From the NCBI GenBank assembly GCA_947175875.1, contig CAMWON010000005.1:1-64000 (forward strand): 64,000 nt of DNA, read 5' to 3'. The notes below the pieces were generated by a model. It saw nothing but the letters and a program-made list of their open reading frames with translations. It was not told the DNA's origin and ran no database searches. The position numbers and the translations under genes are program-made. This document shows, one piece after another, positions 16,912 through 25,004 of the stretch (the stretch's first letter is position 1; every line of letters begins with the position of its first letter). The stretch comes from an uncultured Alphaproteobacteria bacterium. GTDB taxonomy: Bacteria > Pseudomonadota > Alphaproteobacteria > Rs-D84.

Positions 16912-17859
16912 TTAGTTCAACTTGTTGTCGCTGCCCATTATATTTTTTATTTCGTCGATACAGTTTTCAACAATTAACTTGCGTCCGGCGCCCAGATAGT
17001 CGCGCGGGTTAAAGCCGGCGGGCTTTTCAGCCAGGTTCCGGCGAATGCCGGCGGTAAAGGCAAGTCTGGAATCGCTGTCGACGTTAATTTTACAGATGTT
17101 CATTTCGGTTGCCATGCGCAATTGCGTCGGGTCAATACCGCGTGCGCCGGCAATATCGCCGCCAAATTCGTTGATGGTTTTTACGAAATGCTGGGGGATG
17201 GATGATGCGCCGTGCAGAACCAGCGGGAAGTTCGGCAGCTTATCCGCAATTTCGGCCAATATGTCAAAGCGCAGTTTTTCATCGTCCGATTTGCGTTTGT
17301 ATGCGCCGTGGCTGGTGCCGATTGCAATCGCCAAAGAATCGCATCCTGTCTGTTCAACAAATTTAATCACGTCCGCCGGGTCGGTATAGCTGGATGTTTC
17401 ACTGTGCGTGTTTTCATCTTCGATACCGGCCAGGGTGCCCAGTTCCGCCTCAACCGATACGTCGTGCGCGTGTGCCAATTCGGCAACGCGGCGGGCCAGA
17501 GCTACGTTTTCTTCGAACGGCAGTTTGCTGCCGTCAATCATTACGGATGAAAAGCCCAGCTCTATCGCATGGGCACAGGCCTCAAAGCTGCCGCCGTGGT
17601 CCAGGTGTAGTGCGACGCCGCTTTCTGGTGTAAATTTTTTACCCCAAATCATACCCATTAACAAATCGTCGCCCATGTATTTCATGGCCGATTCCGACAC
17701 GGCCAGGATTACCGGGCTGTGTGTGGTGCGTGCCGCCTCCAATATGGCGGACAGCGTTTCCATATTATAGAAATTAAAAGCCGGGACCGCGTATTTGCGC
17801 GCAATTGCGTCCGCAAACATGGCGCGGGTGTTGACCAGGCCAAAATCTTTGTAATTCAT
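16912..17859 (-). CDS. fba: Class II fructose-bisphosphate aldolase
   Basis: Cleaves fructose 1,6-bisphosphate in glycolysis using a zinc ion. I place the start at ATG 17859 (MNYKDFGLVNTRAMFADAI) with AAAGGAAAGG ahead, rather than the upstream in-frame ATG at 17898. The 315 residues contain the zinc/His segments LHLDHGGSFE (about 80-89), the EAELGTLAG motif, AIGTSHGAYK and LVLHGASS. It stands alone with its own promoter (17889-17917). Confidence 0.93.
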   Translation of the reverse strand: MNYKDFGLVNTRAMFADAIARKYAVPAFNFYNMETLSAILEAARTTHSPVILAVSESAMKYMGDDLLMGMIWGKKFTPESGVALHLDHGGSFEACAHAIELGFSSVMIDGSKLPFEENVALARRVAELAHAHDVSVEAELGTLAGIEDENTHSETSSYTDPADVIKFVEQTGCDSLAIAIGTSHGAYKRKSDDEKLRFDILAEIADKLPNFPLVLHGASSIPQHFVKTINEFGGDIAGARGIDPTQLRMATEMNICKINVDSDSRLAFTAGIRRNLAEKPAGFNPRDYLGAGRKLIVENCIDEIKNIMGSDNKLN

Positions 17860-17888
17860 TACCTTTCCTTTTTTAGTACGTGCTAAAA

Positions 17889-17917
17889 AGTATAGCACAT
17901 TTTATTTTATGTGTACA
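17889..17917 (-). promoter_or_regulatory. Promoter of fba
   Basis: Read on the minus strand: TGTACA (17912-17917), 17-base spacer, TATACT (17889-17894) with a TG extension. The start codon is about 30 bases downstream. Confidence 0.65.
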
Positions 17918-17931
17918 TTTTTGTTTGGGTG

Positions 17932-17959
17932 TTGACAATGTTGGGTTTTGTGCAATAAT
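17932..17959 (+). promoter_or_regulatory. Promoter of the lipoprotein gene
   Basis: TTGACA (17932-17937) followed after 16 bases by AATAAT (17954-17959). It is divergent from the fba promoter. Confidence 0.6.
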
Positions 17960-18011
17960 AAAAACAACGAATCGGAGTTCAGAGAGAGCGGCTTTGAAAA
18001 AGGACAAAGGT

Positions 18012-18389
18012 ATGAAGAAAGTTCTGGTTTCTGTTATTGCGCTGGCGGGTCTGGCCGGTTGTGCGTCTTATTATGATTATTATCGCGGCGACGTTCGCTA
18101 TACCCAGGATGGCGAAGACTGCATTTATTACACCGGCGAAGCGGGCAATCATTTCAACGGCGAAATTCGCACGCTGAATACGGGCAAGAAAATCGTTTAT
18201 CGCAACACGCGCTGCGCGGATTTGTACAATCGCGACATGACGGGCCAGGCCCCGCGCGCCGACCGCGTTATCATGGCGCCGGCCGCCCAGGTCGTATCGT
18301 ACAGCGCGCCGGTAACATATGCGGCGCCGCGTTGCAATGCGTGCCAGACAAACGTATCTCGTAAATATGTTTTGGTTTCCGCAATGTAA
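18012..18389 (+). CDS. Small lipoprotein
   Basis: The 125-residue product starts at ATG 18012 (MKKVLVSVIALAGLAGC) with a good lipobox LAGC at residues 14-17, so it is predicted to be a membrane-anchored lipoprotein; the earlier in-frame ATG at 17880 would bury the signal. The mature part starts Tyr-rich (ASYYDYYRG) and contains two further cysteine pairs (GEDCIYY, NTRCADL, CNACQ). I do not recognise the family. Its position next to the VirB2-like gene may mean a shared envelope role, but they are separated by 110 bases. Confidence 0.7.
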   Translation: MKKVLVSVIALAGLAGCASYYDYYRGDVRYTQDGEDCIYYTGEAGNHFNGEIRTLNTGKKIVYRNTRCADLYNRDMTGQAPRADRVIMAPAAQVVSYSAPVTYAAPRCNACQTNVSRKYVLVSAM

Positions 18390-18500
18390 TATTGTGACGG
18401 ATTGGGAACGGGTGCCGTGGGCGCCCGTTTTTTATTTTGAATTGTGCGGGATTTGTGATAAAATTACAACCGTAAGTAGAATAATTGAAAGGGGAACCTG

Positions 18501-18845
18501 ATGAAAAAAATAATGACCAAATTGAATTTTGCGATAATTGCGGCGATGGCTGCGACGCCTGCGATGGCGGCGCCGAGTACGAACGGTCTGTGTCAGTTGA
18601 TTCAGCAGATGCAGGGTGTGTTCAATATTCTGCGTACACTGGCGTTTGTCGGTGCGGCGTTTGTTATTGCCGGTTGGGCTTGGGGTTATATCTCTAAGGG
18701 CGAAGTTAAAATGGACGACTTGCAGAAAAAAGGTACCGGTATGCTGGTTGGGTTTATCCTGCTGTTCGGTATTGGTGTTGTTCTGACGTTCTTTATGTCG
18801 CAGGGCGGCCAGGGCGTACTGGGTTGTGCGATTCAGGGTTGGTAA
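18501..18845 (+). CDS. VirB2/TrbC-like pilin subunit
   Basis: A 114-residue protein with a cleavable signal (MAATPAMA, about residue 24) and two strong hydrophobic segments (about 45-65 and 80-100) separated by a short charged loop (SKGEVKMDDLQKKG). The size, signal, and two-helix layout fit the TrbC/VirB2 family of conjugation or type IV secretion pilins. GAAAGGGGAAC precedes ATG 18501. No VirB/Tra genes adjoin it, so it is an orphan or belongs to a system elsewhere. Confidence 0.7.
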   Translation: MKKIMTKLNFAIIAAMAATPAMAAPSTNGLCQLIQQMQGVFNILRTLAFVGAAFVIAGWAWGYISKGEVKMDDLQKKGTGMLVGFILLFGIGVVLTFFMSQGGQGVLGCAIQGW

Positions 18846-18873
18846 TTCTTTTGGATATCCGATTAAAAAAAGT

Positions 18874-18898
18874 GCCCCGCAAATGCGGGGTGTTTTTT
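18874..18898 (+). terminator. Terminator after the VirB2-like gene
   Basis: GCCCCGC-AAAT-GCGGGG followed by TGTTTTTT. Confidence 0.8.
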
Positions 18899-18906
18899 AT
18901 TTGATT

Positions 18907-19137
18907 TTATTTCTTTTCTTCGATGTTTGCCAAAGAAAAAAGCACCGATGAAATCAGAGACTGATAGGGGACGTGCTGGGTCTCGGCCAGTTCTTTTATC
19001 TTGTCCAGTATCGGGCGCGGTATTCGCATGTTTATGACGCAATCGGATTTGTTAAAGGTCTTGTAGGCCGCGTACTCCTTTAACAGAGTTTCCATATTCA
19101 TAACAAATAGCTGTTGCATAACATTTGGCATAGGCAA
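18907..19137 (-). CDS. Ribbon-helix-helix-like small protein
   Basis: Residues 33-70 (CVINMRIPRPILDKIKEL..., then PYQSLISSVLFSL) fit the CopG-antitoxin form of the ribbon-helix-helix fold: a short beta strand, helix one, a turn, and helix two. The 76-residue protein has no toxin gene next to it on the same strand, which such antitoxins usually have. It could be an autonomous regulator or the surviving half of a toxin-antitoxin pair. Other in-frame Met codons near the start make the exact N-terminus uncertain. Confidence 0.6.
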   Translation of the reverse strand: MPMPNVMQQLFVMNMETLLKEYAAYKTFNKSDCVINMRIPRPILDKIKELAETQHVPYQSLISSVLFSLANIEEKK

Positions 19138-19367
19138 TCCTCTATACGGCGGACAATACCGACGTCTTTACAAGTGACTATAACAATGTATTGGCGAATG
19201 TCAATACAAATGTAAATGCGGCTGTAATCACGGGTGTAATGGCGGCGGTATTGCTGTTTGTGTTGATTGGTGTATATGGGGATTTTAAAGGCGGGCGCGC
19301 TTGCTTTTTTTATATGATACGGATAAAATTAGTGCGATATGGTTTTATAAGGAAACAGGGGAATATT

Positions 19368-20684
19368 ATGCTGAAAAAAATTTTATTCGCATGCGCGATT
19401 TTTGTCGGCGCGGTATCCGCATCGCAGGCCGAGTTAAAGGTTGATATTGTTGCCGGGGCCGCGTCGCCGATTCCGATTGCGGTTCAAAAGTTTGAGGTTG
19501 CCGGCAACGCCAGCACAAAAGACGCCGCCATGATACGCGAGGTGGTGGAAAAGGATTTAAAATCAACGGGGCTGTTCCGTATCGTAAATCATGACGCGTT
19601 TCCTGAGCATGTAAAGATGGGCGAAATGCCGAACTTTAAATCGTGGGCGGCGATAAAGGCACAGGTTCTGGTTCAGGCAAAACTGGACATGGAAAACGGC
19701 AAGTATAGGCTGGAATTCTATATGTGGGATATTAACGGCAAGGAACAGATAGAGGCGCAAAGTCTGGTTGCGTCCAAAAAGTCCGCGCGTCGCATGGCGC
19801 ATATAATGGCGGACGCAATATACGAACGTTTAACGGGCGAGGTTGGATATTTCGACACCCAGATAGTGTTTATCGCCGAGACCGGGCCGCTGAAAAAACG
19901 CGTAAAGCGCATGGCCATCATGGACCAGGACGGATATGGAATGCGTTATTTGTCCGACGACAAGACCTTTGTAATGTCGCCGCATTTTTCGCCGAACATG
20001 CAGACGGTTGTGTTTTTGTCATATCGTGACGACGATCCGATGGTCTGGACGCTGGATTTGGATACGGGGGCGGCGCGTCGTCTGGGGCAGTTCGGCGGCA
20101 TGAACTTTGCTCCGCGTTTTTCGCCCGACGGCACCAAGATTGCGCTGTCGCTGGTTAAAAACGGCATTACGCACATATATGAATATGATATAGAGGCCAA
20201 GACGTTGCGTCAGTTGACGTTTGGCAATTCGCTGAATACCAGTCCGTCTTATTCGCCGGACGGGAAAAAATTGGCGTTTAATTCCGACCGTTCGGGGCGC
20301 CAGCAGATTCATGTTCTGGATTTGGAAACGTTAACCGAAGAGCGTATAACATACGGCAACGGCCGATATGCCACGCCGGCATGGTCGCCCGACGGCCAGT
20401 TTATCGCCTTTACAAAAATGGCGGACGACACGTTCTTTATCGGTATTATGAATCCGCGCGGCCGCAATGAAAAGATTCTGGCGGGCGGCTGGTTTATGGA
20501 GGCACCGTCATGGGCGCCGGGCAGTCGTCGTCTGGTCTATTACGAGACGGAAAAGGCAATCGACGGTCTGGAGCGCATCAGCCATATCCGCAGTGTCGAT
20601 ATCACCGGACAAAACATATATGACATAGAGCTGCCGGATGATGTAAATGGTCTGGAGCCGACGTGGTCGCCGAAACTGCCGTAA
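19368..20684 (+). CDS. tolB: Tol-Pal system protein TolB
   Basis: Periplasmic beta-propeller protein of the Tol-Pal system that stabilises the outer membrane during division and interacts with Pal. I place the start at ATG 19368 (MLKKILFACAIFVGAVSASQA, a signal peptide) with GGAAACAGGGG ahead. The 438-residue protein has the N-terminal alpha/beta domain and then the repeated WD40-like propeller blades, seen as repeated SPDG-type motifs (FSPDGTKIA, YSPDGKKLA, WSPDGQFIA). tolQ, tolR and tolA are not here; pal lies about 4 kb away. Confidence 0.92.
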   Translation: MLKKILFACAIFVGAVSASQAELKVDIVAGAASPIPIAVQKFEVAGNASTKDAAMIREVVEKDLKSTGLFRIVNHDAFPEHVKMGEMPNFKSWAAIKAQVLVQAKLDMENGKYRLEFYMWDINGKEQIEAQSLVASKKSARRMAHIMADAIYERLTGEVGYFDTQIVFIAETGPLKKRVKRMAIMDQDGYGMRYLSDDKTFVMSPHFSPNMQTVVFLSYRDDDPMVWTLDLDTGAARRLGQFGGMNFAPRFSPDGTKIALSLVKNGITHIYEYDIEAKTLRQLTFGNSLNTSPSYSPDGKKLAFNSDRSGRQQIHVLDLETLTEERITYGNGRYATPAWSPDGQFIAFTKMADDTFFIGIMNPRGRNEKILAGGWFMEAPSWAPGSRRLVYYETEKAIDGLERISHIRSVDITGQNIYDIELPDDVNGLEPTWSPKLP

Positions 20685-20685
20685 G

Positions 20686-21096
20686 ATGAAGAAAATCGTA
20701 TCTGTGTTGTTTGCATTGCTGTTGCCGGTTGCGGCCCGTGCCACGCCGGCAACAGTTGATTATATATTTGACGGCGACACGTTTGCGGCGTATGTAAACC
20801 TTGAAGACGATATCAGTATTTCCGTCCGTGTCAGGCTGATGAATGTTGATACGCCGGAAATTCACGGGGAATGTGATTCTGAAATCAGGGCGGCATTACG
20901 TGCGAAGGAACGCCTGGCGGAGCTGATTCCGGTCGGCAGTGTGGTCGAGCTTAGCAAAATCAAAGACGACAAATATCTGGGCCGAATTGACGCATATGTA
21001 AAGACCGCCGACGGGCGCGACGTCGGAACGGTACTGATTTCCGAAAAGCTGGGGCGGCCGTATTCCGGTGGGCGTCGTGCCGGCTGGTGCGATTAA
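20686..21096 (+). CDS. Secreted staphylococcal nuclease-like protein
   Basis: A 136-residue product with a signal peptide (MKKIVSVLFALLLPVAARA) and an SNase domain: FDGDTFAAYV, the catalytic Arg/Glu segment RVRLMNVDTPEIHG, and KYLGRIDAYV. It should cleave DNA or RNA in the periplasm or outside the cell. It starts one base after the tolB stop codon and is translationally coupled to tolB, an unusual partner. Binding-site residues appear intact, so I expect activity. Confidence 0.8.
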   Translation: MKKIVSVLFALLLPVAARATPATVDYIFDGDTFAAYVNLEDDISISVRVRLMNVDTPEIHGECDSEIRAALRAKERLAELIPVGSVVELSKIKDDKYLGRIDAYVKTADGRDVGTVLISEKLGRPYSGGRRAGWCD

Positions 21097-21120
21097 AAAA
21101 CGCCCGTGCGGGCGTTTTTT
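21095..21120. terminator. Bidirectional terminator between the nuclease and the mini Cys protein
   Basis: AACGCCC-GTGC-GGGCGTT with A- and T-runs on both sides. Confidence 0.85.
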
Positions 21121-21259
21121 AGTTTGAATAATAGCATTTGTCGGAATAGGTTCCGCTGCCGGTGGAATCGCTGAATGTCGGTCCCGACGGCAGATAACAT
21201 GACGTTATGGACGTTGCGCTGGCCACGCCGATAATGGCGGCGGTTAATAATTTTTTCAT
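21119..21259 (-). CDS. 46-residue secreted peptide with only the CYxP...CYY tail
   Basis: From ATG 21259 (after AAAGGAGGTTTGA) the frame reads a signal peptide MKKLLTAAIIGVASATSITS followed directly by CYLPSGPTFSDSTG and KCYYSN, the C-terminal tail of the larger Cys-rich proteins. The two cysteines are the tail cysteines only. The tail DNA is closely similar to the matching part of the gene at 63070-63570. It can be read as an internal deletion of a larger member or as a minimal functional form. Its leader RNA (copy 3) is intact, which argues against plain decay. Confidence 0.6.
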   Translation of the reverse strand: MKKLLTAAIIGVASATSITSCYLPSGPTFSDSTGSGTYSDKCYYSN

Positions 21260-21283
21260 TCAAACCTCCTTTTTTCAAAAGAA

Positions 21284-21470
21284 TGAAAAAACCGCTGAAA
21301 AATTCAGGCGGTTGGAGGCTTGAAACTATCTTATAAATAGCGGGCTTATTCAAAATATTCGCCACCCTCCAACCAGTTTTAGATTGGAGATACACATGCA
21401 TGCTATCGCGATGCATCGCGTTATAAGAGAGGTTTCAAGTCCTCATTCGGGGAATGCCCCCGAACAATAA
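21284..21470 (-). ncRNA. Structured leader RNA, copy 3 (class 1), with terminator
   Basis: Minus-strand order: -10 TATACT (21477-21482), H1 (TTCGGGG/CCCCGAA, 21446-21464), H2 (GAGG/CCTC, 21429-21444), a CGCGATGCATCGCG hairpin, strand A CTCCAAT (21383-21389), strand B GGTTGGAGG (21366-21374), P2 (GGC/GCC with loop GAATATTTTGAATAA), P3 (CTAT/ATAG), strand C CCTCCAACC (21310-21318), terminator (21290-21313) with T-run. A differs from copy 2 by C to T but still pairs with B through a G-U pair. The -35 box is weak. Confidence 0.85.
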
Positions 21471-21502
21471 AAGTCTAGTATAAAAAGATTTGTGTGTAAA
21501 AT

Positions 21503-21528
21503 AAAAAATCCGCCGTGCGGCGGATTTT
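21503..21528 (-). terminator. Terminator of the plsC operon
   Basis: AAATCCGCC-GCAC-GGCGGATTT with a U-run on the minus strand, just beyond the plsC stop. Confidence 0.8.
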
Positions 21529-21538
21529 GTTCGTGCGA

Positions 21539-22246
21539 TTATGCGCTGTGCTCGTTTATTGCATCGCGGATTTCATCCAGCGACGCGTTACAGGGTAACA
21601 GTGGCTCAAAGTACACATTCGCCGTACCGGGGCGCATTTTTCCGCGCTTTGGCCAATATACGCCGGCATCCGTGCCGACCGGCATAATCGGCAGCTTTAA
21701 CTGGTGTGCCAGATACAGCAAGCCGCGCTTTAACGCCGGGCGCGCACCTGGTTTTACGCGTGTCCCCTCGGGGAATATGACCAAAACTTGGCCGTTCATG
21801 ATTTTTTTTGCGACCGCGTTAGCTAATTTGTTCATGTTTGTTTTTCCGCGGGTGCGGTTTACAGGCTGCAGACCCATGCGCCAGAAAGCCCATCCGTAAA
21901 TAGGAATCCACAACAGTTCGCGCTTGATTATAAAAAACGACTTTGGAATGTTTGTCGCCAAAATTGCGATTTCCAATATGGACATGTGTTTGGCCGCGAT
22001 AATGGCTTTGCCGTCCAGGCGCAGGTTTTCATTCGGCTTTACCGGAACGCCGTTTTCCTCGGTCAGCGGATAATGAATTTTATAGCGGATGCCGGCAATC
22101 CAGCGCGCAAGAACCAATACGCCGCGTGCGTCGGTTATAACAAAGAAATCGTTCACGCGCTTGTTCAACAGGCCAACCAGTAGAAACGGCGCCCACAGTA
22201 CAAAGTATATTGCCAAAATTATTTTGAATATAATTGTGCGAAGCAT
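21539..22246 (-). CDS. plsC: 1-acyl-glycerol-3-phosphate acyltransferase
   Basis: Makes phosphatidic acid by acylating lysophosphatidic acid at the inner membrane. The 235-residue protein has an N-terminal membrane helix, the acceptor motif KHMSILE (an HX4E form, found in alphaproteobacterial homologues in place of HX4D), and the FPEGTR phosphate-binding motif. It is the last gene of the operon ftsE-ftsX-ydcF-like-plsC; the spacing to the preceding gene is 6 bases. Confidence 0.88.
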   Translation of the reverse strand: MLRTIIFKIILAIYFVLWAPFLLVGLLNKRVNDFFVITDARGVLVLARWIAGIRYKIHYPLTEENGVPVKPNENLRLDGKAIIAAKHMSILEIAILATNIPKSFFIIKRELLWIPIYGWAFWRMGLQPVNRTRGKTNMNKLANAVAKKIMNGQVLVIFPEGTRVKPGARPALKRGLLYLAHQLKLPIMPVGTDAGVYWPKRGKMRPGTANVYFEPLLPCNASLDEIRDAINEHSA

Positions 22247-22252
22247 GTTAAT

Positions 22253-22762
22253 TTATCCTTCCTTTATTCCGAACATTGTGACGATGTATTTTATATATTC
22301 CGTGGCCCAGCGTTCAAGTCTTTTTGTCGCAGGCATGTCAATCAGGCGTACCGGGCATGCGACAACCTCTGTTTCCGGCAGTTCTTTGCGGATAAGATAT
22401 TGCGCGCGGTTCATATGATCTTCGGTTGTGACGACGACAATTCTGTCCAGTCCTGTTTTTTGAACGATGTCGCGTATAGCAAGCGCATTCTGATACGTTG
22501 ATTTCGAATCGGATTCGACCGTCACTTTTTTCGCCATTTCAAAAGAGCCCATGCCGCCGGCGCCGATAATGTACAGGTCGGCGTCGGGGTATTTGCGCAT
22601 CTGGCGCATGGCGAACGGTATGCGGCGGGCGTCGCCGGTTAATACAAATATGCTGTCGTCCGGCAGGATTGTTCCGCATACGCTTGGCGTCATTGATTTG
22701 AACATCATGCCGCCCATGATGAATAAAGCAAATGCCAGAAAAGAGGGCGTGAAAAATTTCAT
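22253..22762 (-). CDS. YdcF/DUF218 family protein
   Basis: The 169-residue protein has one N-terminal membrane segment followed by a Rossmann-like domain of the DUF218 (YdcF/SanA) type: DDSIFVLTGDARRIPFA, the LYIIGAGG core, and TEDHMNRAQYLI. Family members affect envelope integrity or cell wall synthesis, but the biochemical role is unsettled. The start overlaps the ftsX stop by one base, so translation is coupled. It lies in the ftsEX-plsC operon, consistent with an envelope role. Confidence 0.78.
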   Translation of the reverse strand: MKFFTPSFLAFALFIMGGMMFKSMTPSVCGTILPDDSIFVLTGDARRIPFAMRQMRKYPDADLYIIGAGGMGSFEMAKKVTVESDSKSTYQNALAIRDIVQKTGLDRIVVVTTEDHMNRAQYLIRKELPETEVVACPVRLIDMPATKRLERWATEYIKYIVTMFGIKEG

Positions 22763-23601
22763 CAGTTGTTTTTAAGAATTTTCAGTGTGGTCCGGCCGGT
22801 TATCCATATGGCGAATATGCTGATTGTGACGGGCAGTGCCGCTAAGCCCAGCCATGCCGTGCCATTTAACGCCATCATCGCCATTAAGCCCACGCGCGTG
22901 GTGTGCGCCGCCGACAGTATCAGCAACAGTACCGGCGCCGCGGCGACAAATCCGGCGGCGGCGGCCGTGATTGAAATCTTGCCGACGATAATCTGCATCT
23001 GGCGTGCGACAAAGCTGTCTCGTGCGCCGACCTGGTTTAATATCTCCAGCTCGCGCCGGTGCAGCATGGCCGTGTTGCGTGCGATAAACGATATGCATAC
23101 GCCAATCGCCCCCAGTGCCATCGACAGAATCAATGCGGCAATCGCAATCATGCGCCATCCGGCCCCCGTTGCCGGGGCCAGGGCCGCCGAATGGGACAGA
23201 AATCGCGCGTTGCCCGCAAATTTGTCGGCCAGTCCCTGCATGTCGGATTTTTTGTTTAACTTTATTTCATACATTTCCGGCAGATAGTTTTTCATTGCCG
23301 CCGCTCCGCCGGATACCCATGGGCGCATCAGTTCCGACATTTCGTCGGCGGATACTTTTTTTACGGATGCGATTTTGTCCTTGTTCGCGTCCAGTATTTT
23401 TTCCGCCGCCGCGGCGTTCTGGCCCGGCATTATCTGAACGGTCGCCATTAAATCCCACTGTGTGTTCCAGCGCGCGACGCCCGTTCCGATGGCAATCGCC
23501 ACACCCAGCGCGATTACGGATAAAAATGTCAGCAACGCCATGATGACCGTCATAAAGACGGACTGTTCGCGGACAAGAGAAAATACAACCGGTGTTTTCA
23601 T
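22762..23601 (-). CDS. ftsX: Cell division ABC transporter permease FtsX
   Basis: FtsX with FtsE activates cell wall hydrolases at the septum. The 279 residues show an N-terminal cytoplasmic part and helix, a large periplasmic domain (about 50-150), and three C-terminal membrane helices, the FtsX layout. The conserved GARDSFVARQMQI around 190 is the FtsX coupling-helix region. It starts directly after the FtsE stop codon. No EnvC-type partner is nearby. Confidence 0.85.
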   Translation of the reverse strand: MKTPVVFSLVREQSVFMTVIMALLTFLSVIALGVAIAIGTGVARWNTQWDLMATVQIMPGQNAAAAEKILDANKDKIASVKKVSADEMSELMRPWVSGGAAAMKNYLPEMYEIKLNKKSDMQGLADKFAGNARFLSHSAALAPATGAGWRMIAIAALILSMALGAIGVCISFIARNTAMLHRRELEILNQVGARDSFVARQMQIIVGKISITAAAAGFVAAAPVLLLILSAAHTTRVGLMAMMALNGTAWLGLAALPVTISIFAIWITGRTTLKILKNN

Positions 23602-24387
23602 TTATGCGTTCCCAATATCGTCAAACTGTTTTGATAATTCTGCAAAATAATTTTGCGGTTTCGGTCCTTTCCATACCTTTTGGGCGGCCGGCGTTGTTGG
23701 CGCGGGCGCCTTGCCCACGAAGCCGACACGATGATTTTCCACGTGCAGAACCGGGAATTTGTAAGTGTCCATAAGTTTTTTATTATGCGTCGCCAGTATG
23801 ATTGTCGTACCGAACAGCTTGTTCATCTGAATAAACAATTCCATCAGGCGCGATGCGTTTTCATCGTCCAGGTTGCCCGTCGGTTCGTCCGCCAGCAGGA
23901 TTGCCGGCTGTACTATAATCGCACGTGCGACGGATACGCGCTGCTGCTGGCCGCCGGAAAGTGCGCGCGGATTTGCGTCGGCATATTTGCCGAGACCAAC
24001 CCAGTCCAAAACCTTGGCCACCAGTTTTTTTATTTTTGCCTCTGGCACGCCGCGCACCCGCAGGGGCAGGGCGATGTTGTCAAACACCGTCAGATGGCTT
24101 AACAGGGAGTATTCCTGAAAAACGATTGCCATTTTCTGGCGCAGGGCGGCGATATCGTCGCGCGATATGTCTGCAGTCGTGCGCCCAAACAATTTTATCT
24201 GGCCTGCGGATGGCGTGTGTAATTGGTATATCAGCCGCAGCAGCGTCGTCTTGCCCGCGCCAGATGCGCCGGAGAGAAAATAGAACGCGCCCGCACTGAT
24301 GTTAAAAGACACGTCGGTTAACACGTCGGAGCCATGTTCATAGCGTGCGGCGACATTTGCAAAAGATATAGCTGTATTGTCTTCCAT
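23602..24387 (-). CDS. ftsE: Cell division ATP-binding protein FtsE
   Basis: ABC ATPase that drives FtsX. The 261-residue protein has Walker A GASGAGKT (about 40-47), the Q-loop in [10 protein letters not shown], signature LSGGQQQR and Walker [11 protein letters not shown]-terminal extension of about 40 residues beyond the usual FtsE end is unusual, rich in Pro/Ala ([12 protein letters not shown]). It is the first gene of its operon. Confidence 0.9.
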   Translation of the reverse strand: MEDNTAISFANVAARYEHGSDVLTDVSFNISAGAFYFLSGASGAGKTTLLRLIYQLHTPSAGQIKLFGRTTADISRDDIAALRQKMAIVFQEYSLLSHLTVFDNIALPLRVRGVPEAKIKKLVAKVLDWVGLGKYADANPRALSGGQQQRVSVARAIIVQPAILLADEPTGNLDDENASRLMELFIQMNKLFGTTIILATHNKKLMDTYKFPVLHVENHRVGFVGKAPAPTTPAAQKVWKGPKPQNYFAELSKQFDDIGNA

Positions 24388-24429
24388 GATTCGGATAGTA
24401 GTAAAATTTTATTTTGCGGTCAAGAAAAC

Positions 24430-24457
24430 ATAAAAACAGCGCCCCGTTTGGGGCGCC
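24430..24457 (-). terminator. Terminator of pal
   Basis: GCGCCCC-AAAC-GGGGCGC followed on the minus strand by a U-run (TGTTTTTATG). Confidence 0.75.
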
Positions 24458-24462
24458 CGTTA

Positions 24463-24867
24463 TTATTTGTCCACGCGCGTGGTTGCGTTGCGATTTTTGG
24501 CCCATACTTTTTCGCCCGTACCGAAATACTGGGGACGTTCCTTGCCATAGGAAATCGTTTTTACGCGCGACGGTTCGATTCCGTCCTTGGTCAAAACATG
24601 CGCCGCGTTTCCGGCACGCAACGCGCCCAGCGCCAGGTTGTATTCCGTGCTGCCGCGTTCGTCGCAGTGGCCTTCCAGTGTGATGTTTACGTCCGGATGC
24701 TTTTTCATGTACAGCGCCTGGCCCTGCAGGTCGTGCGACATTTCGGGTGAAACCTCGGCGGAATCAAATGCAAAAAATACTTTTTCGTCATTTACGTTCG
24801 ACGGCATTTTTACCCCGCCGCATGCCGCCAGTGTCAATGCGCAAAATAAAAAGAAAAGCTTTTTCAT
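24463..24867 (-). CDS. pal: Peptidoglycan-associated lipoprotein Pal
   Basis: Anchors the outer membrane to peptidoglycan and binds TolB. I place the start at ATG 24867 (MKKLFFLFCALTLAAC), with AAGGGGTAAGGAT ahead, giving a lipobox LAAC at 13-16. The 134-residue product has the OmpA-like domain with LEGHCDERGSTEYNLALG, the peptidoglycan-binding segment, and a short linker. It is separate from tolB; the intervening genes are the nuclease, the leader RNA unit and the ftsEX operon. Confidence 0.92.
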   Translation of the reverse strand: MKKLFFLFCALTLAACGGVKMPSNVNDEKVFFAFDSAEVSPEMSHDLQGQALYMKKHPDVNITLEGHCDERGSTEYNLALGALRAGNAAHVLTKDGIEPSRVKTISYGKERPQYFGTGEKVWAKNRNATTRVDK

Positions 24868-24949
24868 ATCCTTACCCCTTTGCATGAATTTTTTGTATGT
24901 AGGAAACGTAGCAAAAAAACAGAAATCTTGTCAATATTTGATTTTGTTT

Positions 24950-24978
24950 TTGGATTGATGGGGCTTTTGTGATATACT
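24950..24978 (+). promoter_or_regulatory. Promoter of the barrel gene at 25005
   Basis: TTGGAT (24950-24955), 17-base spacer, TATACT (24973-24978). Confidence 0.6.
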
Positions 24979-25004
24979 TAGGAAAAAATTTGGAGGGTGT
25001 TTTT

